64,000 nt of DNA, from the NCBI RefSeq assembly GCF_023715685.1, contig NZ_JAMBOQ010000003.1, positions 1-64,000 of the forward strand. The letters run 5' to 3'. The notes below the pieces were generated by a model. The model searched no databases. It saw only the letters and a list, made by a program, of their open reading frames with translations, and was not told the origin of the DNA. Below are positions 46,866-56,908 of the stretch, one piece after another. How positions within the stretch are numbered: the stretch's first letter is position 1; every line of letters begins with the position of its first letter. This stretch comes from Priestia aryabhattai (GTDB taxonomy: Bacteria > Bacillota > Bacilli > Bacillales > Bacillaceae_H). The position numbers were made by a program, and so were the translations under genes.

Positions 46866-48047
46866 TCAGGCAAGGTGCTTTTGGTTAATACGTACATTTT
46901 GTTTTTTGAATCCAGAATAATTCAGTAAGAGACAGAATAGGGAAAAAATCGCTAGTAAGGAAAAACCTACAACGTAATCTCCGCTTGTATCTTTTATAAA
47001 GCCTAGCACAATGGGAGGGAAAAAGCCGCCTACTCCTCCGAATGCTCCTACGATGCCGGTAACAGCTCCAATATTTCCTGTTGAAACAGATGGAACCATT
47101 TTAAAAACAGCTCCATTTCCGATACCAAGAGTAATGGCTGCAAGTAAACAACCTACGCTAAATAGGGAGAAGGCACTGATGGTAAATGCAATAAATAACC
47201 CTATTAGTAGCATTCCAGTAAAGACGAAGGTGAGTACTTTTTTTGCTCCGAATACATCCGATAAATATCCTCCAAGAGGCCGTACAAACGTTGCTAGTAC
47301 AACAAAAACAGCTGTTTTTAGCCCACTTTCTACAGTTGAAGCATTAAATTGATCATGCAAAATGGTAGGAAGATAGATGCTGAACGTGACAAATCCACCA
47401 AATGTTAAAAAATAGAAAACAGACAAAAACCAAGTTTCTTTAAATTTTAATACCGATAAAGATTCCTGCAACGTTTTGGGAGAAGCAGCAGAAGGGTGGT
47501 CTGAAGTTCCTACCCATAATAAAAGAGCCATTAGGGCTACCGCAATTGCTAAACTCCAAAATACCCAAGGCAAGCCAAAAGAAGAAAAGATAAGTGGAAT
47601 ACTAAAGCTTGCTACCGCCGATCCTAAGTTACCCATCCCGGCAATCCCTAAAATAAAACCTTGCTTTTGAGGTGAATACCATTTAGAGACATATGTAATG
47701 GAAATAGCAAATGTTGTTCCAGCCATGCCGATAAAAAATGCCCAAAAGAGTAGCATGGAGTAAGAATGAGTAAAGCCTGCACAAATGGTAGGGAGTAAAA
47801 GAGCCAGCATAGTCAAAGAATACACTTTTCTTCCCCCGAAGCGATCTGTTAAAATCCCCATCGGAATTCGCATCAGAGAACCTAATAAGACGGGAGTGGC
47901 GATTAAGATACTTTTTTCAGCATTGGTTAATGAATACATCACTTGAATATCTGCAGCGATAGGTGCGAAGACAGACCATACTGCAAAAGCAATAATCATG
48001 GATAAAGTCGAGATAAGAAGTACAGATAAGGGCCGTTTAGAAAACAT
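46866..48047 (-). CDS. NarK/NasA-family nitrate transporter
   Basis: 393 residues, 12 membrane helices of the MFS nitrate/nitrite porter type. Signature stretches are RIPMGILTDRFGGRKVYS and the Gly-rich GAVTGIVGAFGGVGGFFPP, which lines the substrate path. AAGGAGG precedes the ATG. It converges on nasBC, consistent with nitrate import for assimilation. NasA and NarK functions cannot be separated by sequence alone; the context favours NasA-like uptake. Confidence 0.9.
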   Translation of the reverse strand: MFSKRPLSVLLISTLSMIIAFAVWSVFAPIAADIQVMYSLTNAEKSILIATPVLLGSLMRIPMGILTDRFGGRKVYSLTMLALLLPTICAGFTHSYSMLLFWAFFIGMAGTTFAISITYVSKWYSPQKQGFILGIAGMGNLGSAVASFSIPLIFSSFGLPWVFWSLAIAVALMALLLWVGTSDHPSAASPKTLQESLSVLKFKETWFLSVFYFLTFGGFVTFSIYLPTILHDQFNASTVESGLKTAVFVVLATFVRPLGGYLSDVFGAKKVLTFVFTGMLLIGLFIAFTISAFSLFSVGCLLAAITLGIGNGAVFKMVPSVSTGNIGAVTGIVGAFGGVGGFFPPIVLGFIKDTSGDYVVGFSLLAIFSLFCLLLNYSGFKKQNVRINQKHLA

Positions 48048-48414
48048 TGCTTAAAAACCTCCTTTTTTATATGCAGCGTAAAGCTGTTGCAATATGGTAA
48101 TTATGATACTACGCTTTCTTTCTTATGTATCATTCTGTGTTAGGTTTTCTTCCGTACTTTTACTAAAGAACGGACGCAGATAAAAGTGGAGAGATAATTT
48201 AGACGTATACTCTGTCCAAGTGCTCATGAAGAAACGGTTAAAAAGCTCTGAAAGAACAGTAAGTAGAAATATAGTGGAGACTGGAAGAAAAATTGAAAAT
48301 GGGAGAGATTAATAGAGTAAGCACCTATAAATTTGTGCTATCGAATTATAGCGAAATAAAAAATAATTCATATTTTATATAGAACACAAATTTTTGAAAT
48401 AGAAGGTGGAAAAA
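48048..48414. other. Intergenic stretch before the aminopropyltransferase gene
   Basis: AT-rich. A CATATTTTA (48369-48377) resembles a SigE/SigK -10 element before the spermidine-synthase-like gene. No other feature recognised. Confidence 0.35.
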
Positions 48415-49302
48415 GTGACAGAAAAGCATCCTCTTTCAGGTTATAAAAAGGATGATAATGGAGTTCTCTGGATATGGAGTTACGTTGGACAGGCTAGAGT
48501 GAAAATGGGGTATAAAGTAAAAAGTCTGCTTCACTATGAGCAATCTTCCTATCAACAAATCAGTATTGTGGATACAAAATGGTATGGGAAAATGTTAGTG
48601 CTAGATGGTACTCCACAAATTTCAACAGGAGAAGGGTTTATTTATAATGAAATGATTAGCCATGTGCCAATTATAACGCATTCAAATCCCCAAAAAGTTG
48701 CGATGATTGGCGGAGGAGATTGTGGTCCTGTACGGGAGGCAATGAAGTATGACGGAATTCAACAAATTGATGTAGTCGAAATTGATCCAAAAGTTACAGA
48801 AATCTGCCGCACATGGCTAACTCCGGCTTCTTGTTATGATGGTGAAACCAGGCTCAATATGATACATCGCGATGGAATAGATTGGATTCAAGAACAAAAG
48901 GGAGTTTATGATGTTCTAATAATTGATCGACCTGACCCTGTTGGACCGGGAAAAAAACTATTTCAACCTGATTTTTATCAATATGTCCACAACAGCCTTA
49001 AGGATGATGGCGTGGTTGTTTTTCAATCGGGATCTCCTTACTACAATACTTCTACGTTACAAGGCACAATTAAAAATTTAAAGGAGCTATTTCCAATTGT
49101 TCGCACATATCTAGTGACTATACCTCTTTTCCCTTGTGGCATTTGGAGTTTTACTATTGCTTCTAAAAAAATGGATCCTCTTCAGGCCGATTTGACGAAG
49201 TTACAGCATACACATACTCAATATATTGATCCTGAAATTTTCCGTGCATCATTTGTTTTACCTAAATATATAAAAGAAATAGTAGACGGAAAAGATTCTT
49301 AA
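48415..49302 (+). CDS. Divergent spermidine synthase-like aminopropyltransferase
   Basis: 295 residues with an N-terminal beta domain and a Rossmann domain binding decarboxylated SAM. MIGGGDCGPVREAMKY and VVEIDPKVTEICR are clear. The loop normally reading D-S/C-T-D-P is IDRPDPVGPGKKLF, so two residues near the catalytic aspartates are changed. GTG at 48415 follows AAGGTGG. It ends 3 bp from the convergent FGase-like gene and borders the phosphonate operon. The acceptor may be putrescine or another amine. Confidence 0.8.
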   Translation: MTEKHPLSGYKKDDNGVLWIWSYVGQARVKMGYKVKSLLHYEQSSYQQISIVDTKWYGKMLVLDGTPQISTGEGFIYNEMISHVPIITHSNPQKVAMIGGGDCGPVREAMKYDGIQQIDVVEIDPKVTEICRTWLTPASCYDGETRLNMIHRDGIDWIQEQKGVYDVLIIDRPDPVGPGKKLFQPDFYQYVHNSLKDDGVVVFQSGSPYYNTSTLQGTIKNLKELFPIVRTYLVTIPLFPCGIWSFTIASKKMDPLQADLTKLQHTHTQYIDPEIFRASFVLPKYIKEIVDGKDS

Positions 49303-49305
49303 AAA

Positions 49306-49980
49306 CTAAGTAGCTACGAATGTTTGTTGAAAGTCATGAATAATCTCTGAAAATATATTTGTTATAGTAGTTCTGTGTTTGCTGCGGAGAGTACGGGATA
49401 ATTCAATTTGAAACGTATTAAAATTATGACTGTAACCTAGATAGCCGCTATTGTCACCTTGTCTGTGAAAGGCAATTGATTCGTTTCCAATAAATTTATT
49501 ATCAAATATTACATGGATTATCGGAAACGAATCTTTGGATTTTTTAGTCAGCGCTTGTTGAAACCAATCTTTAACTTCCTTTGAGCAAGATTGTCCATAT
49601 AAGGTCCCCACTTCAATTGCATAAGGCCCGTAATGTGTATCCTTCATTCCATGAAAAGATAAATGTAAATAGGGTGTTAGAAGGCAATTATTACTATCTA
49701 TTATCTTTAAAGATTTAACAATTTCTTGGATTGTTCTTCTATATTCATGTATCCCCTCATAGTTCGTTTTATTTAGATTTCTATTTAAATCTGCTACGGT
49801 TCTTGAAACCGTACTAACAATTCCTGCACATCCTGTTTTCTTTACTAAATTCTCTACGACTTTATCTGTAAATAAATCAGCAGCGGGTGGTTCTGCATGA
49901 AGTGCATCCACATGACAGCTTATAAAACCAGTTCCTTTGTTGTATTTTAAGTAGTTTCCATGAATGAATTTTAATGTCAT
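49306..49980 (-). CDS. N-formylglutamate amidohydrolase-like protein
   Basis: 224 residues. ISCHVDALHAEPPAADLF near the start and STVSRTVADLNRNLNK correspond to the metal-binding and D-x-N-R motifs of the N-formylglutamate amidohydrolase (HutG-type) superfamily. A later LHLSFHGMKD adds a likely metal His. Members hydrolyse N-acyl amides of acidic amino acids. AGGAG precedes the ATG. It is divergent from the phosphonate operon, so it could trim or release a glutamyl/aspartyl amide made by it. The link is inference. Confidence 0.6.
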   Translation of the reverse strand: MTLKFIHGNYLKYNKGTGFISCHVDALHAEPPAADLFTDKVVENLVKKTGCAGIVSTVSRTVADLNRNLNKTNYEGIHEYRRTIQEIVKSLKIIDSNNCLLTPYLHLSFHGMKDTHYGPYAIEVGTLYGQSCSKEVKDWFQQALTKKSKDSFPIIHVIFDNKFIGNESIAFHRQGDNSGYLGYSHNFNTFQIELSRTLRSKHRTTITNIFSEIIHDFQQTFVAT

Positions 49981-50143
49981 TGATTATTTCTCCTTTTATA
50001 TCGTTTGAAATCTATCCCTTCTATAATAAATGCAGTGAAAATAAAATCGGTGAATTATTACACGAGTTAAATAAATACATAAAAAAGTTTTTAGAGACGG
50101 TGGAAATAAATAGATAAATGTACAGGAGTATTTTATATAGTTA

Positions 50144-50152
50144 CATACTATA
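50144..50152 (+). promoter_or_regulatory. Sporulation-type -10 element before the phosphonate operon
   Basis: CATACTATA, identical to the element before the CwlJ-like gene and fitting CATANNNTA of mother-cell sigma factors. The -35 is not clear. It lies about 75 bp before the operon start. Confidence 0.35.
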
Positions 50153-50226
50153 TGATTAGCTGATTATTGTTATAGGGCATTAAAGTAGCAAAATACGATA
50201 GAAAGTTCTAATTAGGAGGCTTTAAA

Positions 50227-52848
50227 ATGGATCCAATGAGAGAAGAGTTAGGGATATTATCTGATAAAGAAATGACATTGCAAACTCTTAATCTGAATAA
50301 TATACCGTCTGTTGAATTAGTTGACCCCAAAACCTGTTCATATCCAGTGATAGGGAGGAAGCATGGTCACCATAGCGGAAGAGATATTGTTATCGTAAAT
50401 ACAAAGGACCAAGCAATATATGAAGGATATGATTATTTTACGAAAATATATGCAATAGACAAAGAATATTGTCTAGAAGTGGAAGGGCTGAGCGTAAAAA
50501 CAGTACAAGTAGTTACTAGTGAACATGTTGTATTTAATGAAATACCCATTCGAACGCAAGCCTTTGGGTGGAAATTAGAACAGATAAACAGTATGGATGT
50601 ACCGGAAATGTTGATGAACGTAGCCATTCGAGCGCTCTACGTAACAGGGGCTAAAAGCGGCTTTGTTAAAATGGGGATATTAGAAAATGGAGAGTGTATT
50701 GTCACAGATATTAACTCATCAGAAAGCGAATGGATAGAAAATCCGTTAAAACCTAGTGTTCCTTTTAGCATGGGTGCTGATGTTGAGTTTATGTTAAGTT
50801 GTGATGGGGAGCTTCTACCAGCTTCTACTTTCTTTTCTGTTGAAGGTCCAGTAGGTTGTGATGAAAGGCAAATAGAGCAAGATAGCGGTGAGTATGCATT
50901 AGTAGAAGTTAGGCCTGAAAAAGCTAATTCATCAACAGAGTTATTTGAGAATATCCAAAAATTAATAGAAAAAGCATCTGCACAGGTACCATATGAAAAT
51001 GTTCATTTTCGGGCAGGCAGCATGCCGTTTTCAGGGTATCAATGTGGGGGACATATTCATTTTGGCATTCCGCTTTCTTTATCCTTATTAAGAGCTCTTG
51101 ACCACTACCTTGCTATCCCAGTAGCGCTGATAGAAGAATCTAAGACCGCTAAACTCAGACGGAAAACGAACCATGGAGGTCTTGGACGCTATCGTGAGAA
51201 ACCGTATGGATTTGAGTATTTAACTTTAAGCTCTTGGATTATCGACCCTAGAATTACTCTCTCCACTTTAGCTCTTGCTCAGCTAGTTGCTACCCATCAT
51301 CATGAATTAAAAAGCGAATTTTTATTTCACCCACTTACGCAGCGTGCCTACTATCAAGGGAATAAAATCTTTCTTAAACGGATGTGGAAAGATATCAAAG
51401 CGAATCTTATGAAAACATCTAGCTATCCACAATATCAAAATGAACTATCTTTTCTATTTGAAATGATAGAAAAAGAAATTCCTTGTGATGAATCAAATGA
51501 TATTCGCGGGAATTGGAATGTAAAGATCTCTAAAGAAATCTATGACCGCGGATATATTATCCAAATCCCCAAAAAGCTCCGTTTAAAATACGGCCTCAAA
51601 GAGGGGCAGTCTACGATTGTTAGTGCAGGAAAGGCAATATCAACTGCAACTGTTCATTCTTATCCTTTTTCATTTCGCCATTCAAATATGGTTCAACTCT
51701 CTAAATCTCTCCGTGATAAACTATCTCTGCCAAAAGATTGGTGCCCCAAGCTATCAGCTTCAGAAGGCATCATAACTTTAGGTCCTATCATTGGCATTCT
51801 TGCTAACCGTCCTTTTGAAAGACAAACAACTTATTTCCATCATCTATGTCGCTTAGCAAATGAAAAGCGAATGCTTGTATATGTGTTTGAACCCGAAGAT
51901 ATTGATTGGGAGAAAAAACTGGTTAAAGGAACAACCATTAACGGTGAAGGGCTTTTTCCTTTTCCTGCTGTTATTTATGATCGTTATTTCATAGATGGTA
52001 GAAAAAATATTTTAATAGATGAAGTAAGGGCAAAACTTCAGGCGATTTATAAAATTCCTTTTGTTAATTCTTCAAACTTGTTTCAGCTTACTGGAGATAA
52101 GTGGGCAACATATCAACTTCTTATGAAAGAATATGAAGAATTTCTTCCAGAGTCACGTCTAGTAAAAAAATCTGCTGACATTGCGGAAATGCTTGATAGC
52201 TACGGAGAAGTTTATTTAAAACCGCTTGGCGGGGCCTTAAGTAAAGGAGTCATGCGCATAGTTCGCCGACCAACGGGCATCTTTTGGTTTGATCTTAATA
52301 AAAAAGAGTTGCATCAATTCAGTAATATGGAAGAATTATTTACTTTGCTCTCTCCTTTGATGAAAAACAATCCTTATCTTGTTCAAGAAGGAATTCGCAG
52401 AAAACAGCATAAAGATAAAAATTTAGAAATACGGGTTTATATGCAAAAAAATGAAAAGCAAATTTGGCTTCGAACGGGTATGGTTGCTCGTCTCACCGGT
52501 GAAGATGTGCTAACGGAAGATTCTGAAACGAATATGCGCCTCAGTAAAATATTGAACAGTTTATACCCTGATCCAACAGACAGAAGGCTCGTTATAAATC
52601 AATTAGCTAAAATATCTAAAAATATTGTTGCAACAGTAGAGGAGAAAGTGGGTCCTTTTGGGGAGCTGGCAGTAGATTTATGTATAGATCAGTATGGTTC
52701 CATAAAGTTACTCGAAATAAATGCAAAACCAGATAGTCTATTCTCACAAATTAGAGCCTATAAGCTGCGTACTTTGGCGGGGATTCGTCTGCTCAATTAT
52801 GCGTCTTCACTGGCGGGTTACGAAGAAGAAAAGGAGGATTTAGCATGA
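50227..52848 (+). CDS. Amidoligase-ATP-grasp fusion (COOH-NH2 ligase + YheC/D-type)
   Basis: 873 residues. Residues 1-175 are unassigned. Residues ~178-360 are a COOH-NH2-ligase-type amidoligase: SMGADVEFML, SGEYALVEVRPEK and QCGGHIHFG, with a GRYREKPYGFEY loop. Residues ~518-850 are a YheC/YheD-type ATP-grasp: ILANRPF, LTGDKWATYQLLM, VYLKPLGGALSKG, FGELAVDLCID and LLEINAKPD. Both halves keep the expected acidic metal-binding residues. It likely forms two different amide bonds using ATP. First gene of the operon, with AGGAGG upstream and a 4-bp overlap with the next gene. YheC/D relatives are spore-coat associated. Confidence 0.85.
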   Translation: MDPMREELGILSDKEMTLQTLNLNNIPSVELVDPKTCSYPVIGRKHGHHSGRDIVIVNTKDQAIYEGYDYFTKIYAIDKEYCLEVEGLSVKTVQVVTSEHVVFNEIPIRTQAFGWKLEQINSMDVPEMLMNVAIRALYVTGAKSGFVKMGILENGECIVTDINSSESEWIENPLKPSVPFSMGADVEFMLSCDGELLPASTFFSVEGPVGCDERQIEQDSGEYALVEVRPEKANSSTELFENIQKLIEKASAQVPYENVHFRAGSMPFSGYQCGGHIHFGIPLSLSLLRALDHYLAIPVALIEESKTAKLRRKTNHGGLGRYREKPYGFEYLTLSSWIIDPRITLSTLALAQLVATHHHELKSEFLFHPLTQRAYYQGNKIFLKRMWKDIKANLMKTSSYPQYQNELSFLFEMIEKEIPCDESNDIRGNWNVKISKEIYDRGYIIQIPKKLRLKYGLKEGQSTIVSAGKAISTATVHSYPFSFRHSNMVQLSKSLRDKLSLPKDWCPKLSASEGIITLGPIIGILANRPFERQTTYFHHLCRLANEKRMLVYVFEPEDIDWEKKLVKGTTINGEGLFPFPAVIYDRYFIDGRKNILIDEVRAKLQAIYKIPFVNSSNLFQLTGDKWATYQLLMKEYEEFLPESRLVKKSADIAEMLDSYGEVYLKPLGGALSKGVMRIVRRPTGIFWFDLNKKELHQFSNMEELFTLLSPLMKNNPYLVQEGIRRKQHKDKNLEIRVYMQKNEKQIWLRTGMVARLTGEDVLTEDSETNMRLSKILNSLYPDPTDRRLVINQLAKISKNIVATVEEKVGPFGELAVDLCIDQYGSIKLLEINAKPDSLFSQIRAYKLRTLAGIRLLNYASSLAGYEEEKEDLA

Positions 52849-54254
52849 AGAACTTCACATTAAATGAAATCCTTAAACAAACGGGGGGAGACCTTTGTTA
52901 TGGATCAGGAAATCCTGTTATTAAACATACTATAAACTACGCTAAAAAGGATATAGAGGATCATACACTAATCTTTCATTTAGATAGAGAACCGATTAGA
53001 GGGAAGTATTGGAAAGAAAATCATTCAATTGTCGTTATAACAGACCGCCCGGAGCTGTGCACGAACTTAGAGGGAAATATTATTCTTGTTAAAACAGCTC
53101 AATTAGAAGATGCTTATTGGAAATTTATCGAATACTACCGAGGGCTTTTTGATCTTCCTGTTATTGGTGTGACGGGAACTTGTGGAAAAACGACCACTAA
53201 AGAGATGATCCGACAAATATTAATTGAAGATTATAAAGTGAAAGCTACGTGGATGAGTATGAATTCTATGTCTGTAAATCTACGTTATTTAACAGGTATT
53301 GATGATACGACAGAAGTAGCTGTTTTTGAGATGCCGGTCGCTTACCCAGGCTATCTAAAAGTTGCGTGCCGCTACTTTCAACCACAAATACGAATCTTAT
53401 TAAATATAGGCATCCACCATCTCGCTGATTGTGAAACACCTGAAGAATATATGAAAGCAAAAGCCGAAATTGTAGAAGGCTTAGATCCAAATAGCGGCAT
53501 TTTGATTTTAAACGCAGATGACGAAAATATTAAGAGAGTGCTTGATGTGAGTCATTTTCAAGGCGTTGTATATATAGGAAAAAATGATGATTCACAATTT
53601 CAAGCAAAAGATATTAAATATGCCAATGGGGGAATGGCTTTTACTTTAAAGCACCAAAACAAAGAGTACGACGCTTTTATCCCTGGATATGGTGAACATA
53701 ATGTGTATAATGCACTGGCTGCCATTGCTGCTGTATTTTATGTTGGCGTTGATATTTCCGTTGCCATACAAAGACTTAGCTTATTTGAACAAGTAGAAGA
53801 ACATTTGGAATTTAAAAGAGGAATGAACGAGTGTACGGTAATTAATGACACGTGGAACTCTTCACCTTTATCGATGGCTACAGCTCTTAAAGTTCTTAGT
53901 GATATGTCAAAAGAAAAACAATCTATCGCTTTATTAGGTTACATGCCTCAGCTAGGAGAAGGGCCTTATGCAATTAAACAATACGAAGAGATGGGGAAAA
54001 AAGCAGCGGAATCCAAAATTGACATTCTAGTTATAGTAGGAGATGAAGCAAAAGCTATCGGCACAGGAGCTTTAAAGTTTGGAATGGCTCCTAATAAAGT
54101 CTATTTTTGTAAGACCGGTGATGAAGTACACAATGTTTTAGCTCCGTATTTAAATGAAAATACAATACTTCTATTAAAAGTAACGCATCGTGTTATGAAA
54201 AAACCTACTTTTAAAGAATTAAGAAATAAACTTATTCCAGACAACGAAGAGTAA
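52845..54254 (+). CDS. MurF-like Mur ligase
   Basis: 469 residues with the three Mur ligase domains. An N-terminal MurF-like substrate domain is followed by the P-loop [14 protein letters not shown] (108-121). [20 protein letters not shown] corresponds to the MurF nucleotide and carbamylated-Lys region. The C-terminal part has [18 protein letters not shown] as in MurF. It joins an amine to a carboxylate using ATP. A dedicated MurF for cell wall is unlikely given the operon. It overlaps the upstream ligase by 4 bp, and the PEP mutase follows after 13 bp. Confidence 0.87.
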   Translation: MKNFTLNEILKQTGGDLCYGSGNPVIKHTINYAKKDIEDHTLIFHLDREPIRGKYWKENHSIVVITDRPELCTNLEGNIILVKTAQLEDAYWKFIEYYRGLFDLPVIGVTGTCGKTTTKEMIRQILIEDYKVKATWMSMNSMSVNLRYLTGIDDTTEVAVFEMPVAYPGYLKVACRYFQPQIRILLNIGIHHLADCETPEEYMKAKAEIVEGLDPNSGILILNADDENIKRVLDVSHFQGVVYIGKNDDSQFQAKDIKYANGGMAFTLKHQNKEYDAFIPGYGEHNVYNALAAIAAVFYVGVDISVAIQRLSLFEQVEEHLEFKRGMNECTVINDTWNSSPLSMATALKVLSDMSKEKQSIALLGYMPQLGEGPYAIKQYEEMGKKAAESKIDILVIVGDEAKAIGTGALKFGMAPNKVYFCKTGDEVHNVLAPYLNENTILLLKVTHRVMKKPTFKELRNKLIPDNEE

Positions 54255-54267
54255 AAGGAGGATAGAA

Positions 54268-55785
54268 ATGAAGAAGACTAAACAGCTACGAGAGTTGATA
54301 GAAAGTAAACAGCTAGAGTTTATTATGGAGGCTCACAGTGCGCTATCTGCAAAGATTGTAGAAGAAGCGGGATTCAAAGGGATATGGGCCAGTGGCCTGT
54401 CATTATCTGCAGCACTGGGTGTAAGAGATAATAACGAGGCTTCATGGACACAAGTATTAGACATATTAGAGTTTATGAGTGACGCAACGTCCGTTCCAAT
54501 TCTTCTTGATGGCGATACAGGCTATGGGAATTTTAATAATGCAAGAAGATTGGTTAAGAAATTGGAGCAACGAGACATTCCAGGAGTGTGTATTGAAGAT
54601 AAATTGTTTCCAAAAACAAACTCATTTATTAAAGGTGAAGCACAGCCACTTGCAGATATTAATGAATTTTGCGGCAAAATTAAAGCAATGAAAGATAGTC
54701 AACAAGATGAAGATTTTGTAGTGGTATCGCGCGTAGAAGCTTTTATTGCAGGGTGGGGGCTGAAAGAAGCTTTAAAGCGTGCAGAAGCTTATCGCCAAGC
54801 GGGAACCGACGCTGTTTTGATTCATAGTAAAAGGTCAGATATGACAGAGATTGAAGCTTTTATGAAAGAGTGGGGAAACAGGCTTCCGGTTATTATTGTT
54901 CCAACCAAATATTATTCGGTTCCAACTGATAAATTTAGAGATTTAGGAATTAGCTTGAGCATTTGGGCCAACCATAACTTAAGATCTTCCATTACAGCTA
55001 TGCAGAAAACGTCCGCTCAGATTTATTACGATAAAAGTTTGATTAACGTAGAAAAAAATGTCTCTCCGCTTGAGGAAGTTTTCCGTCTTCAAAAAGCTGA
55101 AGAGCTTGATATTGCAGAGCAGCTTTATTTAAGCTCTTCTAATCATAGCACGAACGCTATGATTCTGGTAAAAGAATCAGCAAATAAAGTTTTAATAACT
55201 GAGCAGATGAATCAGTTAAAAAGAGTCGGCGTGACAAATATTATAAAAGTAGATAGTAACAAAGCTATGGAGGATAAGGCGTTTCCTAATAAAGGAGAAT
55301 TATATCATCTTTATGCTGCAAGAGATAAGCTAGGAACTGCTACTTTAATAAGCGATAGTAACATCGTGTATAAAACACATGTTTTTGAGGAGTTAATTCA
55401 TGAAAGTGGCGATATCACTATCGTAGCAGGAGCTGATTACGAGTTAAAAGGGAATCAAACATCTTATGTAACCGCTAAACTTCCCTATTCCAAACAGCTG
55501 TATTCCAAAACAGTAGACTTGATTCAAATGTCATGCAATCCAAACTCTAAAAACATTCATGGTGAATTCATTGGTCTTTGGAAAGTTTCAGGAAAAGGCA
55601 CTGAGGTTGTAAAAAGAGCTTTAGAAGAACTGGCACAAAGAAAAGATTTTGCTCAGCTCACGTTCTCTGATTTCTTTAATTATATTAATCTAATTCATCC
55701 GGTTGCTGTTAAATATACGATGGGGTCATGGATAGATACCGAAACGTATACAAAGATTCAAAAAGATGGTGGGGAAAATGATTAG
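54268..55785 (+). CDS. pepM: Phosphoenolpyruvate mutase with extra C-terminal domain
   Basis: 505 residues. Residues 1-285 are a PEP mutase of the isocitrate-lyase superfamily: [10 protein letters not shown] gives the Mg-binding Asp pair, and [11 protein letters not shown] (110-120) is the diagnostic EDKxxxxxNS motif. It makes phosphonopyruvate, the entry to C-P bond synthesis. Residues ~290-505 are an additional domain with nucleotidyltransferase-like pieces ([16 protein letters not shown]) but no G-x-G-x-R loop. Stop overlaps the next gene by 8 bp. Confidence 0.93.
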   Translation: MKKTKQLRELIESKQLEFIMEAHSALSAKIVEEAGFKGIWASGLSLSAALGVRDNNEASWTQVLDILEFMSDATSVPILLDGDTGYGNFNNARRLVKKLEQRDIPGVCIEDKLFPKTNSFIKGEAQPLADINEFCGKIKAMKDSQQDEDFVVVSRVEAFIAGWGLKEALKRAEAYRQAGTDAVLIHSKRSDMTEIEAFMKEWGNRLPVIIVPTKYYSVPTDKFRDLGISLSIWANHNLRSSITAMQKTSAQIYYDKSLINVEKNVSPLEEVFRLQKAEELDIAEQLYLSSSNHSTNAMILVKESANKVLITEQMNQLKRVGVTNIIKVDSNKAMEDKAFPNKGELYHLYAARDKLGTATLISDSNIVYKTHVFEELIHESGDITIVAGADYELKGNQTSYVTAKLPYSKQLYSKTVDLIQMSCNPNSKNIHGEFIGLWKVSGKGTEVVKRALEELAQRKDFAQLTFSDFFNYINLIHPVAVKYTMGSWIDTETYTKIQKDGGEND

Positions 55786-56908
55786 TACATCCGTATTTGG
55801 AACTCAATTAAAAAAACTAGGTTTTCAATTTTATAGCGGGGTTCCTTGTTCCTATCTTAAACATCTTATTAACTACGCTATCAACGAATGTGAATACGTT
55901 GCAGCAGCAAACGAAGGAGAAGCGGTAGCGATTGCTGCTGGCGCATCAATTGCTGGTAACAAAGCGGTTGTTTTAATGCAGAACTCCGGATTAGCAAATG
56001 CTGTTTCCCCTTTAACCTCTCTTATTCATCCGTTTAAAATTCCTGTCCTTGGATTTGTCAGTTTTCGTGGAGAACCTGGATTTCCAGATGAACCGCAGCA
56101 TGAATTAATGGGAGAAATTACTCCTGCCCTGCTAAATACGATGAAAATAAAATGGGAATATTTATCTTTTGATTTTGTGGAAGTTAAAAAACAATTACAG
56201 CGGGCTAATCAAGCTGTTGAAAATAATGAAAGCTATTTCTTTATTGTAAAAAAAGGAACGTTTGAGCCAGTTAAGCTTTTAGAAAAATCAATGAAAAACT
56301 TTACTCCTAAAATGAAAAGTGAACAGGTAACAACTAACGAGTTACCTTCAAGGTATGAGGCATTACAAGTAGTTAATTCATTAAAAGACAATGATACCAT
56401 TCAGGTGGCCGCTACAGGAAAAACTGGAAGAGAGCTTTACGAAATAGAAGACGCAAGAAATAATTTTTATATGGTTGGATCTATGGGGTGCGTTAGTTCC
56501 ATTGGTTTAGGCTTAGCTTTGAGCAGAAATGAAAAAACCATCATTACGATTGATGGAGACGGAGCTTTGCTTATGCGCATGGGAAATCTAGCAACCAATG
56601 GATACTATTGTCCGGCAAATTTATTACACATTCTTCTAGACAATCAAACCCATGATTCTACAGGGGGACAACATACGGTCTCTCATAACATTAATTTTGT
56701 AGATATTGCTTCTTCCTGTGGGTATCAAAATTCCATTCATGTTCATAACTTAAATGAGTTAGAGACGTATATAAAACAGTGGAAAAGTGATAAAAAATTA
56801 ACGTTTTTATATCTTAAAATAGCGAAAGGATCTAAAAAGAACCTGGGGCGTCCTGAAATGAAGCCTTATGAAGTCAAAGAAAGATTGCAGGTGTTTTTAG
56901 ATGATTAA
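55778..56908 (+). CDS. ppd: Phosphonopyruvate decarboxylase
   Basis: 376 residues, ThDP-dependent. The N-terminal Pyr domain has the catalytic Glu in [13 protein letters not shown]. The PP domain has [17 protein letters not shown] and [11 protein letters not shown]. It decarboxylates phosphonopyruvate to phosphonoacetaldehyde and pulls the unfavourable PEP mutase step forward. The ATG at 55778 follows GGTGGGG; the earlier GTG is less likely. It overlaps both neighbours. Confidence 0.93.
   Translation: MISTSVFGTQLKKLGFQFYSGVPCSYLKHLINYAINECEYVAAANEGEAVAIAAGASIAGNKAVVLMQNSGLANAVSPLTSLIHPFKIPVLGFVSFRGEPGFPDEPQHELMGEITPALLNTMKIKWEYLSFDFVEVKKQLQRANQAVENNESYFFIVKKGTFEPVKLLEKSMKNFTPKMKSEQVTTNELPSRYEALQVVNSLKDNDTIQVAATGKTGRELYEIEDARNNFYMVGSMGCVSSIGLGLALSRNEKTIITIDGDGALLMRMGNLATNGYYCPANLLHILLDNQTHDSTGGQHTVSHNINFVDIASSCGYQNSIHVHNLNELETYIKQWKSDKKLTFLYLKIAKGSKKNLGRPEMKPYEVKERLQVFLDD

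Noticed and set aside
52845..54254. Cell-wall murF
   Set aside because: MurF-like fold, but it is embedded in and overlapping a phosphonate/ligase operon, away from ddl or other mur genes.
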